A stretch of 64,000 nucleotides of DNA from positions 4,404,501 to 4,468,500 of the forward strand of contig NZ_CP112998.1 in assembly GCF_026625565.1 (NCBI RefSeq), in the 5' to 3' direction. This stretch comes from Dyadobacter pollutisoli. Its GTDB lineage: Bacteria > Bacteroidota > Bacteroidia > Cytophagales > Spirosomataceae. Made by a program: the position numbers and the translations under genes. Positions 17,016 through 25,742 of the stretch are shown in pieces. Under the pieces are notes generated by a model. The model did no database searches. It was not told the DNA's origin and saw nothing but the letters and a program-made list of their open reading frames with translations. Each line of letters starts with the position of its first letter. The first letter of the stretch is position 1.

Positions 17016-18137
17016 ATGAAGAGTACATCACAAGGACATATCATACAGCTTGACGGGGTACGCTTCATTGCAGTTGGACTGGTACTGCTCGACCACCTTT
17101 TCGTGGAGATAAATGTTATTCCTTTCGGCGCGCTGGGTGTTACTATCTTCTTTGTACTCAGTGGATTTCTCATTTCCAGGATACTTTTAAAAAGCAAGGA
17201 GAAGACCGAGGGAACACCAGGTGGATTTAAGAAATATCTTCGCAAGTTCCTCATTAGAAGAACGATACGAATTTTCCCGGTCTACTATCTGATCATTGTA
17301 TTACTTTTTGTATTTGACGTTCCGCCCGTCCGTGAAAAACTGGGATGGCTGGCTCTTTATGCGACCAATATCTACATGGCTTCGCACAAAACCTGGCTGG
17401 GTTCGGTGGATCATTTGTGGTCGCTGGCAGTGGAAGAGCAAGTTTATCTATTCTTTCCATTCCTGATATTTTTTATCCCAAAGAAAAAGCTAATACCGGT
17501 TCTGGGCATGCTCGGAGCGCTGGGTATTGCTTTCCGCTTCATTTATTTCTTCTCTGTCAAAGATTTTGGGGCTGACAACTGGATCGTCACGTATGTAAGT
17601 ACGCCCGCTTGTTTTGACTCGTTTGCATTGGGAGGGTTAATGGCGTGGTTGCAACTTTACAAGAATGAAACATTTGTCAGGCTTTTCAACAAATCATGGC
17701 CTGTGGTGATCGCCATGCTGGGCTGGATATTATTGCAATTCTGGTCAAAATCCTTTGATCAAAAATACAACATCTCTTTTGTCGTTTTAGACAGAACGGT
17801 TTCTTCAATTTTTGGATTTTTCCTGATTGGAAGAGCTGTGATGGGTTACAATGGATGGATGGCAAGCTTCCTTGAAAACCCGGTGAGCGTCTATCTCGGC
17901 AAGATCAGTTATGGTTTATACCTCTATCACAACTTTGTCTATAACCACTTTCACAGCGGCCCAATGCACCCAACTGTGAGGCTGTTTCGCAAAATTTACC
18001 AGTATGTCCCTGATTTAAAAGGGAATATTGCCTTCGAGGCGCTGATCGTTGTTTCGCTCACTATCGCGGTCGCGTCCGTTTCGTGGTACTTTTTCGAGAA
18101 ACCAATTAATGCATTGAAGGATAAGTACGCTTACTAA
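17016..18137 (+). CDS. Acyltransferase 3 family (OafA/YrhL-like) membrane O-acyltransferase
   Basis: 373 residues with about ten transmembrane segments. R16 and H27 in the first helix region (LDGVRFIAV, LLDHLF) match the conserved Arg and His of the Acyl_transf_3 family. GVTIFFVLSGFLI, the basic RRTIRIFPVYY motif and the SLAVEEQVYLFFP motif follow in the expected order. No periplasmic SGNH domain is fused, but an AlgX/SGNH-like protein is encoded at 21653-22684. It probably adds acetyl or another acyl group to a surface glycan. It follows the GT-C-like gene by 2 bases, so it is co-transcribed. Confidence 0.93.
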   Translation: MKSTSQGHIIQLDGVRFIAVGLVLLDHLFVEINVIPFGALGVTIFFVLSGFLISRILLKSKEKTEGTPGGFKKYLRKFLIRRTIRIFPVYYLIIVLLFVFDVPPVREKLGWLALYATNIYMASHKTWLGSVDHLWSLAVEEQVYLFFPFLIFFIPKKKLIPVLGMLGALGIAFRFIYFFSVKDFGADNWIVTYVSTPACFDSFALGGLMAWLQLYKNETFVRLFNKSWPVVIAMLGWILLQFWSKSFDQKYNISFVVLDRTVSSIFGFFLIGRAVMGYNGWMASFLENPVSVYLGKISYGLYLYHNFVYNHFHSGPMHPTVRLFRKIYQYVPDLKGNIAFEALIVVSLTIAVASVSWYFFEKPINALKDKYAY

Positions 18138-18176
18138 ATAATCATTTTGCATAGCCCGGTTACAGGCTTTATTTAT

Positions 18177-18184
18177 TAATTTCG
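18177..18184 (+). promoter_or_regulatory. Candidate -7 element TAATTTCG before the GT2 gene
   Basis: TAATTTCG lies 27 bases before the ATG at 18211, in the only sizeable gap (73 bases) of the downstream glycan operon. It may provide a secondary promoter. Confidence 0.4.
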
Positions 18185-18210
18185 CGCAACCATACCAAAT
18201 AAGATTCTGC

Positions 18211-18954
18211 ATGTCATACCTTCTTAGTATAGTAATGCCCGCATACAATGAACAGGATTGTATAGAAAAGGTAGTATATAATTGGACTAATTTTCTCAAA
18301 AATAAATTTCCAAACGACAATACCACACTAATTGTAATCAACGACGGTTCCAAAGACAATACCAAAGTTCTTTTGGATAAATTACAACAGGAGGTTTCCA
18401 ATCTGACAGTTATCAATCAGAAAAATGGTGGTCATGGCAATGCAGTAGTGAACGGTTACCGCAAAGCTTTGGAACTGGGTTCTCAATATGTTTTTCAAAC
18501 TGACAGTGACGACCAGTTCGTTTCCGATGATTTTGATAAACTTTGGAACAAGCGCGACCAGTCGCAGTTTATCCTGGGCTACCGGGAAGTACGTCACGAC
18601 GCAGGCGTCCGGTTGTTTATCACCAAGTTCCTGCGCGGAACAATTTCCACAGTGTATGGTACCTACATTATGGACAGCAATATTCCTTTCCGTTTGATCA
18701 AAGGGACATTTTTACAAAAATTAATGAATCAATTACCTGATCCTGAACCATTTGCTCCGAACATTTTTCTTTCGGTGATGGCAAAAAAATCAGGGCAGGA
18801 ATTATTTGATATCCCCATTACCCACAAAGACAGGGAAACAGGCACGGTTTCAATAGTTAAATGGAATCTGTGGAAAGTTTGTATACGAAGCTTTAAAGAA
18901 CTGCTGCGGTTTCGCCTAGAACTCAATAAAAAAGTAAAAGCGATCCGTGCTTAA
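18211..18954 (+). CDS. Glycosyltransferase family 2
   Basis: 247 residues of GT-A fold. The N-terminus SIVMPAYNEQDCIEKVV is followed by VINDGSKDNT (nucleotide-binding Asp). NGGHGNAVVNGYRKAL and the DxD-like TDSDDQF follow. No transmembrane helix is evident at the C-terminus, which ends in a basic stretch, so it is cytoplasmic or peripheral. It is probably a transferase of the polyprenyl-phosphate mannose/glucose synthase or cell-wall type. Neighbours are the acyltransferase upstream and the 893-residue protein 11 bases downstream. Confidence 0.92.
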   Translation: MSYLLSIVMPAYNEQDCIEKVVYNWTNFLKNKFPNDNTTLIVINDGSKDNTKVLLDKLQQEVSNLTVINQKNGGHGNAVVNGYRKALELGSQYVFQTDSDDQFVSDDFDKLWNKRDQSQFILGYREVRHDAGVRLFITKFLRGTISTVYGTYIMDSNIPFRLIKGTFLQKLMNQLPDPEPFAPNIFLSVMAKKSGQELFDIPITHKDRETGTVSIVKWNLWKVCIRSFKELLRFRLELNKKVKAIRA

Positions 18955-18965
18955 AAAATAGGCTT

Positions 18966-21647
18966 GTGTCGAAAAAAAATATTATTGTTATCCTGCTGAT
19001 TGCCATCGTCGCGTCAGCAGGATACTTCCTGTTTAAATGGTCACGCGGTTCTTCTGCCGCCTGGAAATTTATTCCGTCCAATGCGGTTGTGGTTATTACG
19101 AGCGAACATTTACAAGATTCGCTTTATCTGGCAACCGACGCTAACCTGGACATCAAACGACTCCCATTACTCGACGTTGCAAGCGACAATTTATCACTGC
19201 TCAACCTGCTGACCGCCGACAAAAAGCGGCTTTACAGTTTTCTAAAAGGCAAGGCGCTCTCCTATTCCTACCATCCCCGCACCAGTACAGAATGGGGTGT
19301 ATTAATGTATATTCCCGTTAATGACGATGAAGCCAAATGGCTTGGTAGCCCGCAGCGAACGAATACCCGGACTCTGCACCATACGTTTCAAGACCATCGC
19401 ATCACGGACATCATCGACAACAATTCGAGACCGCTTTTCTCCTATCTGGTAAAAGACAACTTTCTGATCCTAAGCTACTATGGCGATCTGATCGAAGACG
19501 CAGTGAGGGCATCGTCACTCAACATTGAATCTTTCAGGCTGAGGTCTCATTTTTCGGGTATTGATGATTCTGAGTACGGTACCAGCATTTACCTGCGAAA
19601 TGATGCCTGGAAATCCGTCATTTCCCCTGAAAATGTGAACGGGATTCTCAAAGAGTTTGCAAAAAATTTTCCTAACCACCAGGATTTTCACATTGAAACG
19701 ACTAAAAATAAAGGTGACCTGGTTCTAAAATCAGCGGGAACAATAGCTCCTGACTACTACCTCACTGACATTATCAAGGACATTCCCGGTTCACCTTTTG
19801 CGGGCCACAAACACATTTCTCAGCAAACTTCCTTTCTCTATCGTTCAGCTGTGGTCGATAAAGCTGCATTTAAAAAGGAGTTTTTGAAATGGCATAAAAA
19901 ATACAAATCAGAGCCCTGGGATAAGCTTAATTACTACATTTCGGCGGAAAGTAACCTGCTGATAGATAATCTTGGCGCTGAACTGATTTTATGCCAACTC
20001 GAAGAAAACAATAGCATCAGCGACGGGAAAATCTTGCTGGCCGAATTCTCTAACTACGACAAAATGAGGCCTGTTCTTCAAAAACTGGCGAGACTTGCCA
20101 ATCAGGAAAGTAATGTTTCCATCGATCAGTACCAGGGTTATGACATTTATTCTGTTCCAATTCCCGAACTTCCGTCAGGACTTTACGGACCTATGTTTTC
20201 CGGGTTTCCGCGAAGCTACATTACTTACGTGCCGCCTTATCTGGTGATCAGCAATAACTCTCAGGTGCTGCAAAATTACATTGTAGACTATGAAAATCAG
20301 ATTACCTGGAAACAGTCCCCGGAATATGACAGCGTATTGACCAGTGCGGTATCAGAAGCGCAGCTTTCAATGGTCGTTAATTTGCGGAAAGCACAGTCAG
20401 GTTCCGGTGGAGAAGGCAGCATAAAATATTCTGACCTGATCGCCAAAATGGAATCTGTAGTTCTGGAATGTCACTACGACGGCGATCAGACGTTCCCTGA
20501 AATAACGTTGCGCCCTAAAAAAAGACAAACTTCCAGCAAGGTGTTAAATCGCACTTTCCTGAACATTGACATTGAATGGCCGGACATTTACGATACACAA
20601 CTGGCAGCTTTACAGAATCCGCTGGACGGAAGCTCCGAGATACTGCTCACAGATAAAGAGAACAACCTCCTAAGAACTAACAATTTACGCGAAGGCAAAA
20701 CCGAAACTATTGCCAAACTCAACGGCCCGATCATTACTTCTGCTTATAAAGTGGATTTTCTCAACATCGGCAGGCAACAAAGGATTTTCGCGACCAACAG
20801 GACCATTTACGCACTCGATGAAGATGATTCGACGACCGTAACCACATTTACGGCTACATTACCTTCTGCAGAGGACATTACCGCATTGTATTCTATTGAT
20901 GGAGGCGATGACGGAAGTAATCGTTTTGTTATCAAAAATGCCGCAGAGGAGTTATTTATTTGGGAAAATGTCACGAAGCCGATCAAACGGCTAAACCATT
21001 CTGTGGCTTTTGAGAACATTCAAAGCCCGGTGGTGAGCCTGAACCAAATTGGCAACCGTGGCTTTATAGTCACTCAGAAAAATGGCAAGATCTATCTTTT
21101 AAAAGAAAACGGAACGGTTCGGCAAGGGTTCCCCGTCGACATTCTTACACGGACGGAAAGCGCTTTTACCTGGGCGCAAAATCCCGTTTCGGGCCAGCCT
21201 GAGCTAGTTGGTGTAAGCGTTTCCGGAGAATTGGTGAGGATCAGTCTGGATGGAAAAATAACTTCCCGAAAACAGCTACTGAGGCCTGAACCAGGATCAC
21301 GCTTCCGGACTCTTTTCGACCGGAATTCGCTCGACTGGATTCTGATAAGATCATTAAATTCCAAAACAGCGATCATTACCAAAGAAGGAAAAGATCTTTT
21401 TGAAATCAAAGATATCCTTCCCAATTCCGTGATCCAGTACCATTTCTTTGGAGTCGACAACCGGTTTATCACCATTAAATCCGGTAACTATACGACTGTG
21501 TTCGATATGAGCGGAAAACGGTTGGGCGATAAAGCAATTCCCTCCGAAATGCCGGTACAGCTCACATACCAGCCAGGATATTCTAAATTGCTTATATTCA
21601 GTCGATCGGAGAAAAAGATACAGGTTTGGTCGGTTAAGTTGCGATAA
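18966..21647 (+). CDS. Membrane-anchored protein of unknown function with propeller-like C-terminal half
   Basis: 893 residues starting at a GTG. An N-terminal helix (about 5-24) anchors it, followed by a large extracytoplasmic region. Residues 30-510 contain repeated strand-helix blocks resembling DUF3352-type sequences, such as WKFIPSNAVVVITSEH and YQGYDIYSVPIPELPSG. From about 535 to the end, repeated short units like IFATNRTIYALDED and QKNGKIYLLKENGTVRQGFP suggest a beta-propeller. I do not recognise a named family. It sits 11 bases after the GT2 and 5 bases before the AlgX/SGNH-like gene, so it probably works with them in glycan export, modification or quality control (inference). Confidence 0.7.
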   Translation: MSKKNIIVILLIAIVASAGYFLFKWSRGSSAAWKFIPSNAVVVITSEHLQDSLYLATDANLDIKRLPLLDVASDNLSLLNLLTADKKRLYSFLKGKALSYSYHPRTSTEWGVLMYIPVNDDEAKWLGSPQRTNTRTLHHTFQDHRITDIIDNNSRPLFSYLVKDNFLILSYYGDLIEDAVRASSLNIESFRLRSHFSGIDDSEYGTSIYLRNDAWKSVISPENVNGILKEFAKNFPNHQDFHIETTKNKGDLVLKSAGTIAPDYYLTDIIKDIPGSPFAGHKHISQQTSFLYRSAVVDKAAFKKEFLKWHKKYKSEPWDKLNYYISAESNLLIDNLGAELILCQLEENNSISDGKILLAEFSNYDKMRPVLQKLARLANQESNVSIDQYQGYDIYSVPIPELPSGLYGPMFSGFPRSYITYVPPYLVISNNSQVLQNYIVDYENQITWKQSPEYDSVLTSAVSEAQLSMVVNLRKAQSGSGGEGSIKYSDLIAKMESVVLECHYDGDQTFPEITLRPKKRQTSSKVLNRTFLNIDIEWPDIYDTQLAALQNPLDGSSEILLTDKENNLLRTNNLREGKTETIAKLNGPIITSAYKVDFLNIGRQQRIFATNRTIYALDEDDSTTVTTFTATLPSAEDITALYSIDGGDDGSNRFVIKNAAEELFIWENVTKPIKRLNHSVAFENIQSPVVSLNQIGNRGFIVTQKNGKIYLLKENGTVRQGFPVDILTRTESAFTWAQNPVSGQPELVGVSVSGELVRISLDGKITSRKQLLRPEPGSRFRTLFDRNSLDWILIRSLNSKTAIITKEGKDLFEIKDILPNSVIQYHFFGVDNRFITIKSGNYTTVFDMSGKRLGDKAIPSEMPVQLTYQPGYSKLLIFSRSEKKIQVWSVKLR

Positions 21648-21652
21648 CAGCT

Positions 21653-22684
21653 ATGAAGTTTTTGAAATATTTATTCCTGATTTTGGGGTGCCTCATTTGG
21701 GCCATTAGTATCAGCCAGCCGCTGTTTTCGCTCGTCGGAAGCTGGCATCTGATCCATGACGGCTACCAGTATGGCGATTTGTTCCGGCTATCTACATTAT
21801 CCGAATTCAGGGATCCCAGGGTTCAATGTGAGGATTACACTCCCCCAGCCCATGCGCGCCCGGACAAAAAGGTGCATTTGTACGTCATAGGAGATAGTTT
21901 CACTGAAAAGCAGCGGGTCAGCAAGAAAGATTTTGTGGTGGACAACTATACTCAGGTTAAATGGGATGATTTTCTCCACATCAAAATCGATACCTCAGAA
22001 ACCAATATCCTTTTGCTTGAATCTGTGGAAAGACATTTGAGGCAAAAAATGGTAGCGAGGATAAAAGTCCTTATTCCCGACACGGCGACGTTCGTGACAA
22101 CCACTGAATCCCCAAAAATCCTGCAACAGCTCGACAATGCTTTGAAAGCAAATTTCACTGCCGACCGATTGGACGGATTGCTATTCCAAAATGACATTTT
22201 TCTGACCTTGAAGAGCTGGAAGGCAGATTTTAATTACAAAGTCTTTGATCGCGTAAATAAATCAGTAACGCTCGTGAACGACGATCGGGACATGGTGTAT
22301 TACCTCGACACCGACACGCCTAATGTTACGTCCTCTTTTTCCGAAATCAGGAATACCGAAATTGATACGGTCGTTATGAACCTGAACCGAAGCCGTGATT
22401 TTGCCGACTCATTGGGTTTTGACCATGTAATACTGTCGATCATTCCCAACAAAGTGTCCGTTTTGAGTCCCAACTACGGAACCTATAATCGCCTGATCGA
22501 AAGGGTTTATGCCCACCCAAATCTTAAACTTCCTTACGTAGATATCCTCGCCGACTATCGTAAAATGGGACGTCATTCTTACCTGAAAGGTGACTCACAC
22601 TGGACTTGTGACGGCCAGTATTTGTGGCTCAATAAGGTCAACGCATTGATCAATCGGCTCGTCGAACCGGCAACACCTCTGTAA
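21653..22684 (+). CDS. AlgX/AlgJ-like SGNH-fold protein (putative O-acyl transfer or esterase)
   Basis: 343 residues with an N-terminal signal/anchor helix (about 5-27). Two motifs match SGNH-type catalysts. YVIGDSFTE places the nucleophile at S82. GDSHWTCDG near the C-terminus places D314 and H316 in a D-x-H-W arrangement, as in AlgX/AlgJ/DHHW proteins. Those proteins move or remove acetyl groups on exported polysaccharides in the periplasm. An OafA-type acyltransferase is encoded in the same operon (17016-18137), which has no SGNH domain of its own, so the two may act in series. The family call rests on the motifs and position; substrate is unknown. Confidence 0.7.
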   Translation: MKFLKYLFLILGCLIWAISISQPLFSLVGSWHLIHDGYQYGDLFRLSTLSEFRDPRVQCEDYTPPAHARPDKKVHLYVIGDSFTEKQRVSKKDFVVDNYTQVKWDDFLHIKIDTSETNILLLESVERHLRQKMVARIKVLIPDTATFVTTTESPKILQQLDNALKANFTADRLDGLLFQNDIFLTLKSWKADFNYKVFDRVNKSVTLVNDDRDMVYYLDTDTPNVTSSFSEIRNTEIDTVVMNLNRSRDFADSLGFDHVILSIIPNKVSVLSPNYGTYNRLIERVYAHPNLKLPYVDILADYRKMGRHSYLKGDSHWTCDGQYLWLNKVNALINRLVEPATPL

Positions 22685-22855
22685 CCAGCTACTTTCCTTA
22701 TTGAACCGGCTGGCTCGTTGCCCGAGGGTAAGCATCGGAAAGACAGCCGCAAATGGGTTTTTCGCCGGTAAGAAAGGAAGTTGTACCATTAGAATTCCTA
22801 CATTGTAAGCGATTGTATCCTTGCTACGTAATATTTTGCGGCTAAATCGATTCTT

Positions 22856-23980
22856 ATGAAAAAGAAAGCTTCCTACCGGTACGTTACATTCCTGTTTCTT
22901 TTCATTTCTGCTGCCGTTCTCGCGCAAACCGGTAAGCTACACCCCGGTTTTGACAAGGCAGAATACACTGAGTTGCTTTACATGCATGTGGAACTTTATG
23001 ATTCGATGAAAATCGATCCGACGAAACCGAATTCCATTTTACCTAAGCCGGCTCATTTCAAATCGCACTACAAATCACCTATCATGGGACTCGATAACCG
23101 CTGGCAGTTGTGGACAAATGACGACAAGTCGGTTGGTGTCCTCAATATCAGGGGTACAACCCAGAACCCGGTCGGCTGGCTCGAAAACTTCTATGCAGCG
23201 ATGGTACCTGCAAAGGGTGAGCTCAAATTGGCCAATGATTTTACTTTTCAATACCATCTGGCCGATAATCCGAAAGCGGCGGTGCACATTGGCTGGCTGG
23301 TGGGTATGGCTTTTCTTGCGAGGGACATTGTCCCGAAAATCGACTCGTGTTACAAGGCCGGCATTAAAGAATTTCTGATTATGGGACATAGCCAGGGTGG
23401 CGCAATCACTTTTTTGCTTACATCCCACCTATATTCGCTTCAAAAGCAAAATAAGCTTCCACAAGATATTCGTTTCAAAACTTATGCAAGCGCCAGCCCG
23501 AAGGTTGGCAACACTTACTTTGGCTACGAATACGAAAGTATGGTCGACGGCGGCTGGGGTTACAATGTCGTTAACTCGGCTGACTGGGTGCCGGAACTTC
23601 CTTTTTCAGTGCAAACAATGGAAGATTTTAACGAGACTAATCCCTTCAAAAATATAGACGGCATCATTAAAAAACAGAAACTGCTCGCCAGGATTGCATT
23701 AAAACATGCTTATAAGGGCATGAAAAACCCCGGTGAAAAGGCGCAACGTAACTATCAGAAATACCTGGGCAATTATGCTTCAAAGTACGTCGTAAAGAAT
23801 CTCCCGGAATTTCAACCGCCGGTTTATTACAACAGTAATCACTATGTCAGGACCGGTCCTACCATTGTTCTTTTAGCCGATGCCGAATATTTCAAACAGT
23901 TTGCTAATTCGAATGACAAGGTATTCGTCCACCATTCTGTGGATCCATACCTGTTTTTACTTAAAAAATATAAACACTAA
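22856..23980 (+). CDS. Secreted lipase, class 3-like alpha/beta hydrolase
   Basis: 374 residues with a signal peptide ending near VLAQTG. The nucleophile elbow is IMGHSQGGA with S179. GVLNIRGTTQNP before it matches the oxyanion-side strand of class 3 (fungal-type) lipases, and NSADWVPELPF carries a likely catalytic Asp. A C-terminal His such as HH in VFVHHSVDPY may complete the triad. It is probably exported to periplasm or surface and hydrolyses lipid or other esters. It has no clear link to the glycan operon, from which it is separated by 171 bases, and is followed 20 bases later by an M14 peptidase gene. Confidence 0.88.
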   Translation: MKKKASYRYVTFLFLFISAAVLAQTGKLHPGFDKAEYTELLYMHVELYDSMKIDPTKPNSILPKPAHFKSHYKSPIMGLDNRWQLWTNDDKSVGVLNIRGTTQNPVGWLENFYAAMVPAKGELKLANDFTFQYHLADNPKAAVHIGWLVGMAFLARDIVPKIDSCYKAGIKEFLIMGHSQGGAITFLLTSHLYSLQKQNKLPQDIRFKTYASASPKVGNTYFGYEYESMVDGGWGYNVVNSADWVPELPFSVQTMEDFNETNPFKNIDGIIKKQKLLARIALKHAYKGMKNPGEKAQRNYQKYLGNYASKYVVKNLPEFQPPVYYNSNHYVRTGPTIVLLADAEYFKQFANSNDKVFVHHSVDPYLFLLKKYKH

Positions 23981-24000
23981 AATTGCCCTATAACTCAGCG

Positions 24001-25731
24001 ATGCGGACACTCCTGCTTACTCTCCTATCATTTTTAACAATTTCTGTTAACGCCCAATATAAAACCCGTTTTGAGATCAGCGGAGGGAAACAAACACCTA
24101 CTTACGAAGAAGGAATTGCCTTTTATCAGCTATTGGCCAAGAATTTTCCGACCATTCAAATGAAGGAGAAGGGGCTGACGGATAGTGGAAAGCCTTTACA
24201 TCTTGTTTTATATTCCAAAAACAAACAGTTTGACATTCAAAAGCTGAAAGCGCAGGGCAAAGCGATTTTGTTTATAAACAATGCCATTCACCCAGGCGAG
24301 TCGGATGGTGTGGATGCTTCGATGATGCTGCTCAGGGACATTGTTACGAATCCGGCCAAGTTCCCGGAACTGGACAGTATTGTGTTGGCCATTATTCCGT
24401 TTTACAACATTGGCGGAGCACTAAACCGGAACAGTACTACCAGGACTAATCAGGATGGGCCGGAGGAATATGGATTTCGGGGTAATGCAAGGAATTATGA
24501 TCTGAACAGAGACTTTATCAAAAGCGATACGCGTAATGCAAGAAGCTTTGCAGCCATTTTCCATGAGCTGGACCCTGATCTTTTTGCCGATACACACGTC
24601 AGCAACGGAGCAGATTACCAGTATGTGATGACATTGGATTATGCGCAAAAAGACAAGCTGGGAGGTTCGCTGGGTGAATTCAATGACAAGGTTTTCCTTC
24701 CATACATGTACAAGCATTTGAAAGAGGCCGGTTTTGAGGCAACCCCGTATGTCAATTCCTGGGGTCAGACGCCGGACAAAGGTTTTGTACAATTCCCAGA
24801 CTGGCCGCGTTACTCCACGGGTTATGCAGCGCTGTTTCACACCATCGGCGTGATGACTGAAACGCATATGCTGAAACCCTACGATCAGCGTGTAAAAGCT
24901 ACCTATTCCTACCTGCACGGCAATATCCGCTTCCTTGCCACGTACAGGTCCAAACTTTTGAAACTGAGAAAAGAGACGAAAGAGGCTGTAAAATCGCAAG
25001 AAAAATTTGCGATAAGCTGGCAGGTCGACAAGGAGAAAAATACGCCGATCGAATTCAAAGGCTATGAACCCGAATATTTGCCCAGTAAGGTGAGTGGAGC
25101 GGAAAGATTGCATTACGACCGCACCAAACCATTTACCAGATCCGTCCCATTTTACGATACCTATGTACCGCTGGACGAAGTAACCCGGCCCGAAGCGTAC
25201 ATTATCCCGCAAGGCTGGTATAACATCATCGATCTCCTGAAGCTGAACCAAGTGAATGTGAAGCAACTTGAAAAAGACACTGAAATGAGTGTAGAGACTT
25301 ACTACATTGAAAAGTACGAATCACCCAAACAGCCATTTGAAGGTCACTATTGGCATACTTCGGTTACTTTGAGAACAGAAAAACAGAAGCTATCTTTCAA
25401 AAAAGGGGATTGGTATGTACCTGTTAATCAATGGACGAACAGGTACATTATAGAAACGCTGGAACCCAAAGCTGTCGATTCGTTTTTCAAATGGAATTTC
25501 TTCGATACCATTTTGCAGGCAAAAGAACACTACTCGGCCTACGTTTTCGAAGAACTGGCATTGGCATTGCTGGAAAAATCGCCGGAGCTTAAAAAACGGC
25601 TCGAAGAAAAAAGGAAATCAGATCCCGAATTTGCCAAAAGTGGAAGTGCCCAGCTTGATTTTATCTACGAAAATTCACCGTACGCCGAGAAGGAATACCT
25701 AAGATATCCTGTGTTCAGGGTTTTGAAATAA
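24001..25731 (+). CDS. Secreted M14-family zinc carboxypeptidase
   Basis: 576 residues from the ATG at 24001; an in-frame TTG at 23983 is rejected because the signal peptide begins at 24001 and ends at about VNAQ. Zinc ligands are H97 and E100 in NAIHPGESDG and H199 in FADTHVSNG. NYDLNRDFIK (about 165-174) holds the conserved Asn-Arg that binds the substrate carboxylate. The peptidase domain spans about 40-330, followed by a C-terminal region with no clear family. It would remove C-terminal residues from peptides in the periplasm or outside the cell. It follows the lipase gene by 20 bases and may be co-transcribed. Confidence 0.93.
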   Translation: MRTLLLTLLSFLTISVNAQYKTRFEISGGKQTPTYEEGIAFYQLLAKNFPTIQMKEKGLTDSGKPLHLVLYSKNKQFDIQKLKAQGKAILFINNAIHPGESDGVDASMMLLRDIVTNPAKFPELDSIVLAIIPFYNIGGALNRNSTTRTNQDGPEEYGFRGNARNYDLNRDFIKSDTRNARSFAAIFHELDPDLFADTHVSNGADYQYVMTLDYAQKDKLGGSLGEFNDKVFLPYMYKHLKEAGFEATPYVNSWGQTPDKGFVQFPDWPRYSTGYAALFHTIGVMTETHMLKPYDQRVKATYSYLHGNIRFLATYRSKLLKLRKETKEAVKSQEKFAISWQVDKEKNTPIEFKGYEPEYLPSKVSGAERLHYDRTKPFTRSVPFYDTYVPLDEVTRPEAYIIPQGWYNIIDLLKLNQVNVKQLEKDTEMSVETYYIEKYESPKQPFEGHYWHTSVTLRTEKQKLSFKKGDWYVPVNQWTNRYIIETLEPKAVDSFFKWNFFDTILQAKEHYSAYVFEELALALLEKSPELKKRLEEKRKSDPEFAKSGSAQLDFIYENSPYAEKEYLRYPVFRVLK

Positions 25732-25742
25732 ATTCTGACTGG

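Noticed and set aside
22753..22845. 30-codon frame in the gap before the lipase gene
   Set aside because: Too short, with no motif and no ribosome-binding site; likely chance.
24421..25266. 281-codon open frame on the minus strand inside the M14 peptidase gene
   Set aside because: No family resemblance; antisense to a gene with intact zinc motifs.
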